Notes: generated by a model not told the origin, from the sequence alone. 64,000 bases of DNA from Plantactinospora mayteni (GCF_016862935.1 NZ_BONX01000052.1:1-64000); one strand, 5' to 3'. Counted from the first letter of the stretch, positions 42,840 to 52,567 are shown. Translations and numbers: made by a program.

Positions 42840-44222
42840 ATGAACAACACTGGCCTGGTCCGGGTGACCGTCGCGGCGCCGGCCCGGCGGATCGACCTGG
42901 CCCTGCCCGAGCGGTCGCCGCTCGCCGAGCTGCTGCCCGCCCTGTTGACGCACGCCGGCGAGTGCCTCGCCGACGCCGGGGTGGGTGCCGGCGGGTGGGC
43001 GCTGCGCCGGGTTGACGGGACCGCGCTGGAACCGGCCCGTACGCTGGCTGGGCATCGAATACGGGACGGCGAGGTGCTGTACCTGACGCACGCCCGTACC
43101 GACTGGCCCGAGCTGGAGTACGACGACCTGGTTGACGCGATCGCCACCGGCTCGGCCCGGCTCGGCGGCGCCTGGGGCCCTGGGCACACCCGGGCCACCG
43201 GTCTCGGCGTGGGCGCGCTGACCGCCCTGCTCTGCCTGGTCGCGGTGTTACGGGCGGGACCGCCGTGGTCCGGTCCGGCATGGTGGGCACTCGGCACGGC
43301 CGGCCTGCTGCTCGCCGTCGGTGTCATGCTGGCCCGGGCGGCCGGCGACACCGGGGGCGGCGTGGTCAGCGCCCTGGTCGCGTTGCCGCTGGCCGTCGCC
43401 GGCGGCGGCCTCGCCCTGGCCGGTGACCGCGCGCTGACCGCGCTCGGCGCGCCGCATCTGCTGACCGCCGGAGCCGCGCTGCTCCTCGCCTCGATCGTCG
43501 GCCTGCTCGGTGTGGTGGACCGGGCCGCGCTGTTCGTCGCCGGCACCACGGCCGGACTCTTCGGCGTCATCGGCGGCTGGCTCACCACCCTGGAGGCGCT
43601 GGAGGCGCACGAGACCGCCGCGCTCGTGGCGGGCCTCGGTCTGGCGTTCTCACCGGTACTCGCCCCGCTGTCGATCCGGCTGAGCCGGGTACCGATGCCG
43701 GTCCTCCCCCGCGTCGCCGCCGACCTGGTACGCGACGACCCGCAGCCACCCCGGGCCGCGGTGTACGCCGCCGTACTGCGAGCGGACAGCCTGCTCACCG
43801 GCATGGTGGCCGGCCTGGCGCTGGCCGCCGCCGTCTGCCAGGTGCTACTGGCACGCGCCGGCGGCACCGCCGCGACGATCCTGGTGACCGTCCTGACGAT
43901 CGGCTTCCTGCTCCGCGCCCGGCTGTATCCGATCGGGCGGCAACGACTGCCGCTGCTGCTCGCCGGGCTGACCGGGGCGGTGTCCCTGGCCACCGGGCCG
44001 CTGATGGCCGACCGGTCGGACCTGCTCGCCGTGACGGGACCGGTCCTGCTTCTGGTCGGTGGGCTCGTCGCGCTGCTCGCCGTGGTGTACAGCGTCCGCC
44101 GGCCCGGCCCGTACCTGGGACGGTACGCGGAACTGCTGGAGGTGCTGGTGGTGTTGGCGGTCCTGCCGGTGGTCTGCTCCGTGCTCGGCCTGTACGGCTA
44201 CGTACGCGGATTGGGCGGCTGA
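42840..44222 (+). CDS. eccD: Type VII secretion membrane protein EccD
   Basis: 460 residues. The N-terminal 85 residues are a ubiquitin-like YukD domain (VRVTVAAPARRIDLALPER; DGEVLYLTHARTDWPELEYDDLVDAI), followed by about 11 hydrophobic helices to the end (VLGLYGYVRG). EccD forms the channel-like vestibule of the ESX inner-membrane complex with EccB, EccC and usually EccE. ATG 42840 lies 6 bases after GGAG. The eccB ATG follows the stop by one base. No eccE follows in the window. Confidence 0.92.
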   Translation: MNNTGLVRVTVAAPARRIDLALPERSPLAELLPALLTHAGECLADAGVGAGGWALRRVDGTALEPARTLAGHRIRDGEVLYLTHARTDWPELEYDDLVDAIATGSARLGGAWGPGHTRATGLGVGALTALLCLVAVLRAGPPWSGPAWWALGTAGLLLAVGVMLARAAGDTGGGVVSALVALPLAVAGGGLALAGDRALTALGAPHLLTAGAALLLASIVGLLGVVDRAALFVAGTTAGLFGVIGGWLTTLEALEAHETAALVAGLGLAFSPVLAPLSIRLSRVPMPVLPRVAADLVRDDPQPPRAAVYAAVLRADSLLTGMVAGLALAAAVCQVLLARAGGTAATILVTVLTIGFLLRARLYPIGRQRLPLLLAGLTGAVSLATGPLMADRSDLLAVTGPVLLLVGGLVALLAVVYSVRRPGPYLGRYAELLEVLVVLAVLPVVCSVLGLYGYVRGLGG

Positions 44223-44223
44223 C

Positions 44224-45648
44224 ATGGCGTCCAAGCGCGACCAGTTGCACGCGTACCAGTTTCTGGTGCAGCGGGTGATCTCGGGCCTGGTGACCAGGGA
44301 GAGCGACCCGGAGCAGCCTCCGTTCCGCCGGCCGGTCTACGCCGCGTACGGTGGCATCGCCGTCGCGGTCATCGCGCTGGCCGTCGTCGGCATCTACGGG
44401 ATCATCGTGCCCGGCGGCGCCAAGAGCTGGCGCGGCGGCGATGCGGTGGTGGTCGAGAAGGAGACCGGGACCCGCTACGTCTACCTGGACGGCCGGCTGC
44501 ATCCGGTCGCCAACTACACCTCGGCCCTGCTTGCACTCGAGCGGCACGCGCAGACCCGGGTGGTGTCGCGCAACTCGCTGGTCGGGGTGACCCGGGGGCC
44601 GCGCATCGGCATTCCGGACGCGCCCGACGCCCTGCCCGCGCCGAAGCGGTTGCTCTCCGGGGAGTGGACGTTCTGCTCGCAGCCGGGCCGGGACCGGACT
44701 GGAGCGGCCGTGTGGGAGTCGGTGCTGATGGTCGGGCACCGGCCCGCGGCGGGCGACCCGCTGGCGGAGCGGGCGCTGCTGGTCGCGGTCGCGGGGTCCG
44801 GCGAGCGTCACCTGGTGTGGCAGGGATACCGACACGCGATCGACAGGGCGGACACGGTCGCCGTGGAGGTGGCGCTGCGCGCCGGACCGGCGATCCCGGT
44901 CAATCCGGCGGTGCTCGACGTGCTGCCGGCCGGCCGACCAATCACGCCGATCGTGGTGCGGGACGTCGGCAAGCCATCCCAGGCGGTGCCCGGCCGGAAG
45001 GACATCCGGGCCGGCCAGCTGTTGGTGGCGACGAGTTCCGGGGGCGTGCAGCACTATCTCGCCGAGGTTGGCCAGTTACGGCCGATCAGCGAGTTGCAGT
45101 ACGACATCCAGCTCGCCTCCCGCAGGACCGCCGCCGCGTACCCCCGCAAGAAGCCGGCCGGCGTGTCGCTCAGTCTGCTGGAGGCGGCCGGGGCCAAGCA
45201 TGCGCCCGCCGTACCCGTCGCTGCTGGTGACCCGCCGGTCCTGCCGCCGGAGTTCGCGGCCGGCGCGACGTCGACCACCATGTGCCTGGTGTTCGCCCCG
45301 CGTGGGCCGGTGCCGGCCGTGCTGCTGGACCCGGCGATGCCGAGCGTCGACCCGATGCGGCAGACCCCGGGCAGCACCGAAGGAGGTACTCGGCTCGCCG
45401 ACCGGGTGCTGGTGCCGGGCGGCGGGGCCGCGGTCGTGGAGTCGATGCCCGCCCCGGACGCTCCGGCGGGCACCCTGCTGCTGGTCACAGACCTCGGCAT
45501 CGCCCACCCGCTGGCCGACCCGAAGGTCCTTGAGGTGTTGGGCTACCCCGGGGTACGCCCGGTCCGCATGCCGGCCGGAGTGGTCAGCCGCCTACGGATG
45601 GGCACCGCCCTGAGTCACGACGGCGCGATGCGCCACAGCCAGACCTGA
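44224..45648 (+). CDS. eccB: Type VII secretion protein EccB
   Basis: 474 residues. The N-terminal cytoplasmic part SKRDQLHAYQFLVQRVISGLV is the EccB signature. One membrane helix (AAYGGIAVAVIALAVVGIYG) follows at about residues 39-60, then a large extracytoplasmic domain with repeats and two cysteines (WTFCSQPG, TTMCLVF) that form the conserved disulfide. EccB belongs to the ESX core complex. It is directly downstream of eccD and ends before a strong bidirectional terminator. Confidence 0.92.
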   Translation: MASKRDQLHAYQFLVQRVISGLVTRESDPEQPPFRRPVYAAYGGIAVAVIALAVVGIYGIIVPGGAKSWRGGDAVVVEKETGTRYVYLDGRLHPVANYTSALLALERHAQTRVVSRNSLVGVTRGPRIGIPDAPDALPAPKRLLSGEWTFCSQPGRDRTGAAVWESVLMVGHRPAAGDPLAERALLVAVAGSGERHLVWQGYRHAIDRADTVAVEVALRAGPAIPVNPAVLDVLPAGRPITPIVVRDVGKPSQAVPGRKDIRAGQLLVATSSGGVQHYLAEVGQLRPISELQYDIQLASRRTAAAYPRKKPAGVSLSLLEAAGAKHAPAVPVAAGDPPVLPPEFAAGATSTTMCLVFAPRGPVPAVLLDPAMPSVDPMRQTPGSTEGGTRLADRVLVPGGGAAVVESMPAPDAPAGTLLLVTDLGIAHPLADPKVLEVLGYPGVRPVRMPAGVVSRLRMGTALSHDGAMRHSQT

Positions 45649-45680
45649 GCTGGTCCCGGCCGACAGTGGGCCAGCCGGAA

Positions 45681-45712
45681 GCGGCCCCGGGAGAGATTTC
45701 TCCCGGGGCCGC
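45681..45712. terminator. Strong bidirectional stem-loop terminator
   Basis: GCGGCCCCGGGAGA at 45681-45694 pairs perfectly with 45699-45712 (14 bases, 4-base GATT loop), between the convergent ends of eccB (plus) and the proline-rich protein gene (minus). Confidence 0.85.
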
Positions 45713-45734
45713 GACGCTTCGGTGACGATCGGGT

Positions 45735-47150
45735 TCAGTGGCGGTGGATCCGCGCCGGCGGGCGGGACTCCTCGGTACGCCGCTCGCTGACCTGCCACAT
45801 GTCCTCGTCGATCAGCTCCACGGTGGCCGGCGCGTCCGTCTTTTGGATCAGTCGGGGCCTGGGCGGGATCGCGTGCGGGCTGCCCTTGCCCGCCTTACCG
45901 CTCAGCAGCGCGGGCATGCCGGGAGTGGGATTCCGGGGTCCATGGCCCCGGCCGGCCCCCGCTGGGCGGGCCGCGCCCGACCCCGGCCCCCCGCCACCAC
46001 CCACGCCCGCCCCGGCTCCGGCCATCGGCGGCATCATGGGCGGCATCATCGGCACACCGCCGGCCGGGGTCGAAGTCCCGGCCAGGCTGGCGGGCGGCAG
46101 CGTTGGCGGCGGGCCGCTCGGCGCGACCTGCGCCGGCCCGCCGACCGGGGTGGCCGCCTGCGCGATCGAGGCGGCACCCAACCCGGCACCGCCACCGAGG
46201 CCACCGCCGCCCAGGCCGACCCCCGGGATGCGGGCGCCGCCGCCGAGATTCGCGGCGGGCACCCGTCCGTTTCCGCTGGTACCGCCGATCGGCGGGATCA
46301 CCGGCGGGAGACCCGGACCGATGCCGGGGCCACCGCCACCCGGCGGGGTAAGTCCACCGGGACCCATTCCGCCAGGGGGCGGGGCGCCGGTGGACGGCAG
46401 GGTGGGTGTGGACGGCTGGCCGGAGAGCGACGGCCCTGTCCCGCCGCCGGGCGGTGCTCCGCCCCCGCCGGGGGGTGCCCCGCCGCCGGGCGCCGTCGCC
46501 TCGCCGCCCTGGGGTACGTCGGACATGCCGTTGGGGACGCCGCCCTCCGGGACGCCGGGATCGGGGGCCGAGAGTGGGCCCCCGCCAGGGTCCTCAATCC
46601 GGTGGAGGTACCACTCGTTACCCTGCACGGCGTCTTGCACCGCACCGGTCGCCTCGGTGAAAAGGTTGCCGAGCGCCTTCATCCTGTCCTTGGCGGCCTG
46701 GAGGTATGCCTCGATCAGACTCACGACGTTGGCGCGAGCGAAGAATACGTTTTCATCAGCCACGTTCGCATCGATAAGACCGTCGGCCGTTTTGAGCTGT
46801 TCGATCAGCGGTTTGGCCGCCTCGAACTGCTGCTGGACGAAGCCAAGGGTGGGGGCGATATCGTTGCCGGCGTTCATGATCTTGTGCCATGGCGCCGCGC
46901 TGTTGAGGTACTCCCTCCGTCCCTCGATCGTTGTCGCAGCACTGTCGGCCACTTTTAGCATCTTGGCGCCGTTCGGATCGTCCCACGCGGCGTTCAGCGC
47001 AGCGGTCTCGTCCCTTATCGACTTCAATGATTGACCAAGTTCGATGGAAGCTCGAGCCCACACGTCAACCTGGTCGAGAATGGCCTGCGCGTGATTCTTC
47101 TCGGCCGTCATCTGGTCCACCAGCTTCTGGAACTGTGCGGCGTAGTCCAT
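45735..47150 (-). CDS. ESX-associated WXG100-like protein with long Gly/Pro-rich tail
   Basis: 471 residues. The first 170 or so are helical and resemble WXG100/LXG secretion domains (YAAQFQKLVDQMTAEKNHAQ; NAAWDDPNGAKML). About 230 residues of Pro/Gly-rich repeats follow (GGGAPPGGGGAPPGGG; VPMMPPMMPPM). A short conserved-looking C-terminus (VELIDEDMWQVSERR) closes the protein. It is likely an ESX substrate or wall-spanning accessory. ATG 47150 follows AAAGGGGGAATGAC. It is the last gene of the minus-strand run eccC, 47163 gene, this gene. I do not know a named family for the whole protein. Confidence 0.7.
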   Translation of the reverse strand: MDYAAQFQKLVDQMTAEKNHAQAILDQVDVWARASIELGQSLKSIRDETAALNAAWDDPNGAKMLKVADSAATTIEGRREYLNSAAPWHKIMNAGNDIAPTLGFVQQQFEAAKPLIEQLKTADGLIDANVADENVFFARANVVSLIEAYLQAAKDRMKALGNLFTEATGAVQDAVQGNEWYLHRIEDPGGGPLSAPDPGVPEGGVPNGMSDVPQGGEATAPGGGAPPGGGGAPPGGGTGPSLSGQPSTPTLPSTGAPPPGGMGPGGLTPPGGGGPGIGPGLPPVIPPIGGTSGNGRVPAANLGGGARIPGVGLGGGGLGGGAGLGAASIAQAATPVGGPAQVAPSGPPPTLPPASLAGTSTPAGGVPMMPPMMPPMAGAGAGVGGGGGPGSGAARPAGAGRGHGPRNPTPGMPALLSGKAGKGSPHAIPPRPRLIQKTDAPATVELIDEDMWQVSERRTEESRPPARIHRH

Positions 47151-47162
47151 GTCATTCCCCCT

Positions 47163-47489
47163 TTATGCACCCTGACCTTCGACCGGTCTCGGTGTCGGCG
47201 TCGGATTAAGCACGCCCTCGATGGAGATCCGGTTCACTTCGTTCGCGACGAGGTACTGTTGGCCGCCCTGCCGGGCGGCGTACTCGAACTCGTCGAAGCG
47301 GGTGTTGACATCGGTCATGAAGATCTTCAGGTAGTCGAGGGCCTTGGTGTTCTCAGCGACGAACGTCGCGCATTGCTCCAGCCCCCCGCAACCGGAAAGC
47401 TGCTCTGTCGGCGGGTTGGTCCTGACGAGCGTGTAGGCAAGCATCGCGTCGGGTTGCCCACTGAGCAGCCCGCCTCCTGGATGTGTCAT
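47163..47489 (-). CDS. Small ESX-locus protein of unknown function
   Basis: 108 residues: a short polar start, a Cys pair (SGCGGLEQC) at about residues 33-39, then a helical stretch (FVAENTKALDYLKIFMTDVNTRFDEFEYAARQGG) that looks like an ESX substrate helix. The end is Pro-rich (PTPTPRP). No membrane helix. ATG 47489 follows GGGAGGCCAG. It lies between eccC and the Gly/Pro-rich protein on the same strand and probably pairs with the latter, as small partners do in ESX loci. The family is not recognised. Confidence 0.65.
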   Translation of the reverse strand: MTHPGGGLLSGQPDAMLAYTLVRTNPPTEQLSGCGGLEQCATFVAENTKALDYLKIFMTDVNTRFDEFEYAARQGGQQYLVANEVNRISIEGVLNPTPTPRPVEGQGA

Positions 47490-47574
47490 CTGGCCTCCCG
47501 GTCCACTGGTTCAATGTCGTTGGTTCAGTTCAGCATTCGCCTCGGCGGGCAGAGTCCGCGACGACCGCAAGCGG

Positions 47575-50500
47575 TCAGGCCGGATCCGCGGGTGGCAGCC
47601 AGGCGAGCTGGACGATCTGCGGTACGCCCCGGCGGGTGACCAGCCGCCCACGGCCCGGCGGCAGCGGCTCGGCCTTGAGCCCGCCGAGCAGCGGTCCCTC
47701 GTCCTTCGATCCGGACAGCAGCAGGCCGGCCGAGCCGACGTCCCGGAGCCGGGCGATGAACGAGTCGTGCATCGCCCGACCGGCGCCGCCGGTACGCCGG
47801 GTGACCACCAGGTGCAGACCGATGTCCCGGCTCTGCGGCAGGTACGGCATGAGGGGCAGCAACGGGTTGTTCGCCGGCGTGGTCACCAGGTCGTAGTCGT
47901 CGACGAGGACGAACAGTTCCGGCCCCGCCCACCAGGCCCGCTTGCGCAACTGCTCCGGGGTGACGTCGGGTCCGGGCAGCCGGTCGGCCATTCCCCGGGC
48001 CGCCTCCGTGATCAGGTGCGCGGTGGTGGCCAGATCGGTGCCGTAGCCGAGCAGGTGCTCGTTGCTCACCTCGCCCAGCAGCCCCCGCCGGTGGTCGATC
48101 AGGAGCACCCGCGCCCGCGCTGGCTCGTACGTGTGCGCGATCCGGCGGGCGAGCAGGCGCAGGAACCCGGTCTTGCCGGACTCGATGTCGCCGAGGAGCA
48201 ACACGTGCGGTTCGGAGTCGAAGTTCAGCCGCGCCGGCCCGAGATCCTGCTCGGCGATACCGATCGCGAACTGGAGGTTCCGCGGGTCGTCCGCCGGCGG
48301 CAGGTCGAGGTAGGGCACCCGGTTGGGCAGCATCCGCACCGCTGGCGCCGGGTCGCCCGTCCAGGCGCCTCGCACGGCGTCGACCATTCCGGCCACTGCG
48401 GCGGTCAGGTCGTCGGGCGTCCGCTGGCCGTCGATGCGCGGCAGCGCCATCAGCATCTCGTGCTTGCTGACGCTGATCCCCCGGCCGGGTGCGTCCGCCG
48501 GCACCCGCATGGCGATCTTCCGGTCGATCACGGAATCGATGGGGTCGCCGAGCCGCAGCTCCACCCGGGTGCCGAAGAGGTCCCGCACCGTGGTTCGCAG
48601 ATCGAACCAGCGCGAGCAGGCGACGAGCAGGTGCACCCCGTAGGCCAGTCCGCGGGCGGCGATCCCGGCAACCACCTCCTCGAGGTCCTCGAACTCCTTC
48701 CGGAACGTCAGCCAGCCGTCCACCACCAGGAAGACGTCGCCGTACGGGTCGTCGGTGACACCGCCGCCCGCGAGCAGCGCCCGGTAGCTGGTCATGCCGT
48801 CGATCTCCCGGTCGGCGAACCGGCGTTCCCGCTCGGTGAGCAGCGCCGTCACCTCGGCGACCGTACGCCGCACCGCCGCCGGGTTCTGCCGGCCGGCGAT
48901 TCCGCCGACGTGCGGCAGCCCCCGGAGCGGGCCGAGCGCGCCCCCGCCGAAGTCCAGGCAGTAGAACTGCACCTCGCGCGGCGTGTGGGTGAGCGCGAGG
49001 CTGGCGACGATGGTACGCAGCGCGGTGCTCTTCCCGCTCCGCGGCGCACCGACCACGGCGGCGTTTCCGGCCGCACCCGCCAACTCCAGCACCAGCGGAT
49101 CGCGTCGCTGCTCCAGTGGCCGGTCGACGACCCCCACCAGCGCCCGCAACGATCCACACCGGTCGGACAGGGCTGCGTGAAGCCCTCGTCCCGGCTCGGT
49201 GGTCAACCCGCCGAGCAGTTCCTCCAGGGTCGGGGACTCCGCCAGCGGCGGCAGCCACACCTGGTGCGCCGGGGTGCCCCGGCCTGCGATCCGCTCCACC
49301 AGGATGTCCAGCAGGCTCTCCCCGACCGCCTCGTCCGGATCCTCCTCGGGCTCGGTGGGCTCCTCCTCGGCCTCGATCCGCGGAGCGAGGTAGCTGGTCG
49401 AGTACTCGATCAGCCCGAGCTGTTCCGGCTCGCCCGGACCGGTGGCAGTCGCGACCGTCAGGCTGTGCACGCCGGAGACGTACGCCGAGCGGAACCGCGC
49501 CATCGGCTCGGTGCCGAACCTCAGGAATCCGTGGCCCGGAGCCCGAGGCAGCGAGAACGCGTCGGGGACGCCCAGCACCACCCGACTGTCCATGTCGGAG
49601 AAGGTGCGCAGGCCGATCCGGTAGGAGAGGTGGGCGTCGAGGCCGCGCAGCCGGCCCTCCTCCAGCCGCTGGCTGGCCAGCAGCAGGTGCACGCCGAGCG
49701 AGCGACCCACCCGACCGATCTGCACAAAGATGTCGATGAAGTCCGGCCGGGCCGACAACAGCTCACTGAACTCGTCGCAGACCACGAACAGCGTCGGCAC
49801 CTCGGGCAGCGGCGCGCCGGCGGCCCGGGCCTTCTCGTAGTCGCGCAGCGAGGAGAAGTTGCCCGCCGCCCGGAGCAGCTCCTGCCGCCGGAGCAGCTCA
49901 CCGTTGATCGCGTCGGCCATTCGGTCGACCAGTGGCAGTTCCTCGGCGAGGTTGGTGATCACCGCGCTGGTGTGCGGCAGCCGGTCCATCCGGGCGAAGG
50001 TGGCGCCACCCTTGAAGTCGATCAGCGCGAAGTTGAGCATGTTCGGCGGATGGGTCACCGCCAACGCCAGCACCAGGGTACGCAGCAGCTCGCTCTTGCC
50101 CGAGCCGGTCGCGCCGATCAACAGCCCGTGCGGGCCCATGCCCTCCTGCGCAGACTCCTTGAGGTCCAGCTCGATCGTGGTGCCGTCCGGCCGGATGCCG
50201 AACCGCACCCGCAGCCGGTCCCGGCTGGGCCGCTGCACCCAGGTCTCCGACGGGTCGAACGCGTACGGGTCACCGAGGTCGAGCAGGTCTTCGAGGCCGA
50301 GTTCGACGTTCAGCGGCTGGTCGCCAAGACTGCCCCCGGTCAGCCGCAGCGGTGCGAGCTGGCGGGCCAGCGCCTCGGCCCCGTCCATCGCCAGGGTGTC
50401 AGCCCGGCCCAGCTCGGTCTCCCCGTCCGTGGTGAGGCTGGACAGCGAGCCGCCGTCGGCGAGGTCCAGCACCACAGTGGACTGTTCCAGGGCTCGGGGC

Positions 50501-51576
50501 GGTGCGGTGGTCAGGTCGATCACCGAGACGCCCTCGACGCCGCCGCCGGTCATCAGGTGGTCGGAGCCGGCGATCACGCCGCCGTCGAGCACCACCACCA
50601 GGTGCGGGCCGGCGACCCGGACGCCCCCGTTGTCAGGGTCGAAGCGCGGGCGGTTGGCCAGCAGGTCCTCCAGAATCGCTTCGAGGGCGGTGATCGTCGG
50701 GGCGACCAGCCGGACCGGGCCGAGCGCGTCCGTACGCTCCGGGTGCAGCGCGTGCGGCAGCCACTTGAGCCACTCCCACTCCGGCCGGCACTCCGGCCCG
50801 GCGCAGACCGCGATCCGCAGGTCGTCCGGCGCGTGCAGGGTGGCAAGCTGGCCCAGCATCGCCCGGACCAGGCCGGTGACCCGCTCGTGGTCGCCGCGCA
50901 CGTGGATCCGGCTGAACCCGTTGACCGCCATCGCCAGTGGCAGGTCCGGGATCGCCGAATAGGTGGTGATGAACCGGCGCAGGGCGAGTGCGGAGAGCGG
51001 CTCCAACTGCTCCATCGGCTTGGTGTCCGGCGGGATCAGCCGAGTCCCCAGGCTCTGCCGGCCGACCCCGATCCGGGTCACGCCGAAATCCAGGTCGTCT
51101 CGGCGCCGTTCCCAGAGCCGGTAGCTCGGCACCAGCGACCACAGCGTCGCAGGGTCCGGATGCAGGTACCAGAGCGCGTCCCGCTGCCGGTCGGCGGCGC
51201 GACCGACGCGGATCCGGTGTTGGGCCAGGCCCCGCAGGTAGAGCCGGCGGGCGTTGCCCATCTCGCGCTTGCTCGGCCCACCACTGTTGAGGAAGGCAAC
51301 CGCCACCATGCCGAGCATCGCCACGCCGAACAGCCCGAAGACCACGTAGCGCAGCGTGGCGTACGAACCGGAGCCGCTGCCGCCGAACATTCCGCCGCCG
51401 CTGAACATGAGCACCATCGCGCCCATCATCGCGATCATGGGCAGGACCATCAGCAGTTGCGTCCACTGCCGGGCCGGCGGCGCTGGAATCTCTGGTGGTG
51501 CCTCCAGCAACAGCTCTCCGGAGGGCATCTCCGGAGCGGGCCGGCGAGACGGCCTGCGCACCACCACCGTCGCCAT
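47575..51576 (-). CDS. eccC: Type VII secretion ATPase EccC (fused EccCa-EccCb)
   Basis: 1333 residues, the usual length of single-chain EccC. Two membrane helices lie near residues 40-95 (MLVLPMIAMMGAMVLMF type). Three FtsK/SpoIIIE ATPase domains follow: the first with GATGSGKSELLRTL (intact), the second with GAPRSGKSTALRTI, and the third with GDIESGKTGFLRLL. The first domain also keeps TLFVVCDEFSELL as Walker B. EccC recognises WXG100 dimers and drives their export. ATG 51576 follows GTAGGGAGGTCGCGGTC. The gene is divergent from the Esx pair at 51769, with a 190-base promoter region between them. Confidence 0.95.
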   Translation of the reverse strand: MATVVVRRPSRRPAPEMPSGELLLEAPPEIPAPPARQWTQLLMVLPMIAMMGAMVLMFSGGGMFGGSGSGSYATLRYVVFGLFGVAMLGMVAVAFLNSGGPSKREMGNARRLYLRGLAQHRIRVGRAADRQRDALWYLHPDPATLWSLVPSYRLWERRRDDLDFGVTRIGVGRQSLGTRLIPPDTKPMEQLEPLSALALRRFITTYSAIPDLPLAMAVNGFSRIHVRGDHERVTGLVRAMLGQLATLHAPDDLRIAVCAGPECRPEWEWLKWLPHALHPERTDALGPVRLVAPTITALEAILEDLLANRPRFDPDNGGVRVAGPHLVVVLDGGVIAGSDHLMTGGGVEGVSVIDLTTAPPRALEQSTVVLDLADGGSLSSLTTDGETELGRADTLAMDGAEALARQLAPLRLTGGSLGDQPLNVELGLEDLLDLGDPYAFDPSETWVQRPSRDRLRVRFGIRPDGTTIELDLKESAQEGMGPHGLLIGATGSGKSELLRTLVLALAVTHPPNMLNFALIDFKGGATFARMDRLPHTSAVITNLAEELPLVDRMADAINGELLRRQELLRAAGNFSSLRDYEKARAAGAPLPEVPTLFVVCDEFSELLSARPDFIDIFVQIGRVGRSLGVHLLLASQRLEEGRLRGLDAHLSYRIGLRTFSDMDSRVVLGVPDAFSLPRAPGHGFLRFGTEPMARFRSAYVSGVHSLTVATATGPGEPEQLGLIEYSTSYLAPRIEAEEEPTEPEEDPDEAVGESLLDILVERIAGRGTPAHQVWLPPLAESPTLEELLGGLTTEPGRGLHAALSDRCGSLRALVGVVDRPLEQRRDPLVLELAGAAGNAAVVGAPRSGKSTALRTIVASLALTHTPREVQFYCLDFGGGALGPLRGLPHVGGIAGRQNPAAVRRTVAEVTALLTERERRFADREIDGMTSYRALLAGGGVTDDPYGDVFLVVDGWLTFRKEFEDLEEVVAGIAARGLAYGVHLLVACSRWFDLRTTVRDLFGTRVELRLGDPIDSVIDRKIAMRVPADAPGRGISVSKHEMLMALPRIDGQRTPDDLTAAVAGMVDAVRGAWTGDPAPAVRMLPNRVPYLDLPPADDPRNLQFAIGIAEQDLGPARLNFDSEPHVLLLGDIESGKTGFLRLLARRIAHTYEPARARVLLIDHRRGLLGEVSNEHLLGYGTDLATTAHLITEAARGMADRLPGPDVTPEQLRKRAWWAGPELFVLVDDYDLVTTPANNPLLPLMPYLPQSRDIGLHLVVTRRTGGAGRAMHDSFIARLRDVGSAGLLLSGSKDEGPLLGGLKAEPLPPGRGRLVTRRGVPQIVQLAWLPPADPA

Positions 51577-51768
51577 GACCGCGACCTCCCTACGTATTCC
51601 GCCTGCCGGGATCGTCGCCGCTGTCGGGGACGCGTGGGCCGGGATGGCAGGAAGGTGCCGGCTGGTCCGCCGGTCGACCAGGCGCCCCTAGCGTCGATAC
51701 CGGGTGCCGCACCCGCGGCCCGGGCCGTCCGGCTCACCAGCCCCGGCATCAGCAAGAAGGAGCAGCCG

Positions 51769-52119
51769 ATGAGCATGCTTGCCGGTAGAACACCAGGGTT
51801 AGATTCCGCGTCGCAGGCCACCAACGTCGTCGCCGATTCCATGGCGTCGTACATCGCCAGGTTGGAGGCGATCGTGGGGGAGGTAATGGCGACATGGCGG
51901 GGAGGCGCAGACCAGGCCTTCAAGGACAAGCAGACGGAGTGGCGCGCGGCCGGGGACAACTGCGTCCGCAAACTCCGCGAGCAGTCGGTTGCCCTGCAGA
52001 AGGGCAGCGGCGCGTACAACGAAACCAACCTCGAAGCGATGGGGATGATGAGGTCAACGCAGCAGGGCGGCGGGTCCGCGCCGTTCGGTGGTGGCCTCGG
52101 CGGCCCGGTCGCTGGTTGA
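51769..52119 (+). CDS. esxB: WXG100-family protein (EsxB/CFP-10 type)
   Basis: 116 residues, two helices with the WXG turn in VMATWRGGADQAFKDKQTEW and a Gly/Ser-rich tail (GGGSAPFGGGLGG). ATG 51769 follows AGAAGGAGCAGCCG. The large plus-strand open frame that runs across eccC is a shadow. It is the first member of a pair with the gene at 52149, expected to be exported as a heterodimer by the ESX machine. The symbol reflects type, not orthology. Confidence 0.85.
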   Translation: MSMLAGRTPGLDSASQATNVVADSMASYIARLEAIVGEVMATWRGGADQAFKDKQTEWRAAGDNCVRKLREQSVALQKGSGAYNETNLEAMGMMRSTQQGGGSAPFGGGLGGPVAG

Positions 52120-52148
52120 CAGTCGGAACCTAGGAGAGGACTCGGCAC

Positions 52149-52445
52149 ATGACCGACTGGATCAGAGCCGAATTCGGGGCTCTTGACCAACTCCGGCAAG
52201 GCATCGCCACGACCGGCGCCGGTTTCGACGGCGAACACGACACCTGGTCGTCCGTCATCGGCCAGCTCACGGAGGACTGGCCGGACATGGCCGGCGGCAA
52301 ATTCAACGAGGTCACCACGGCGGCGCTGAACTTCGACCGGTTGAACAACGAATTTCTCGTCATGCTGGGCGTCGCCGTCGACCGGGCGAACCAGCTCTAC
52401 CAGGGGACTCTGGCGGAAGTCAGCAGGCTGATCCCGGAAAGCTGA
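52149..52445 (+). CDS. esxA: WXG100-like partner protein (EsxA/ESAT-6 type)
   Basis: 98 residues, helix-turn-helix hairpin with the turn at LTEDWPDMAGGKF. The Trp is present but the Gly two residues later is replaced (W-P-D), so the motif is degenerate. It lies 29 bases after the EsxB-type gene and has the ESAT-6 length. A ribosome-like AGGAGAGGACTCGGCAC precedes ATG 52149. It is probably the heterodimer partner for export. Confidence 0.8.
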   Translation: MTDWIRAEFGALDQLRQGIATTGAGFDGEHDTWSSVIGQLTEDWPDMAGGKFNEVTTAALNFDRLNNEFLVMLGVAVDRANQLYQGTLAEVSRLIPES

Positions 52446-52458
52446 TCGGCCCGAACAC

Positions 52459-52550
52459 TGAACCTTTTTCAACCTCCGCTTGCGGTTCGTCGGACCGCAA
52501 GGTCGGAGGCGGGGCGTGAGCGCCGCGCGGTTCAGGTTGAAAAAGGTTCA
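52459..52550. terminator. Large nested inverted repeat between the Esx pair and mycosin
   Basis: TGAACCTTTTTCAACCT at 52459-52475 is perfectly complementary to 52534-52550 (17 bases). Inside, CCTCCG-CTTGCGGT at 52473-52486 pairs with ACCGCAAGG-T-CGGAGG at 52494-52509. It separates convergent genes, so a bidirectional terminator is likely. The long arms could also mark a small mobile element. Confidence 0.7.
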
Positions 52551-52567
52551 CTCCTCGGCGCAGCGGG

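Noticed and set aside
47767-52119. Plus-strand open frame of 1450 codons across the eccC gene
   Set aside because: It is the antisense shadow of eccC, made of Arg/Gln/Val/Gly-rich sequence. Only its last 116 codons, from ATG 51769, are a real gene.
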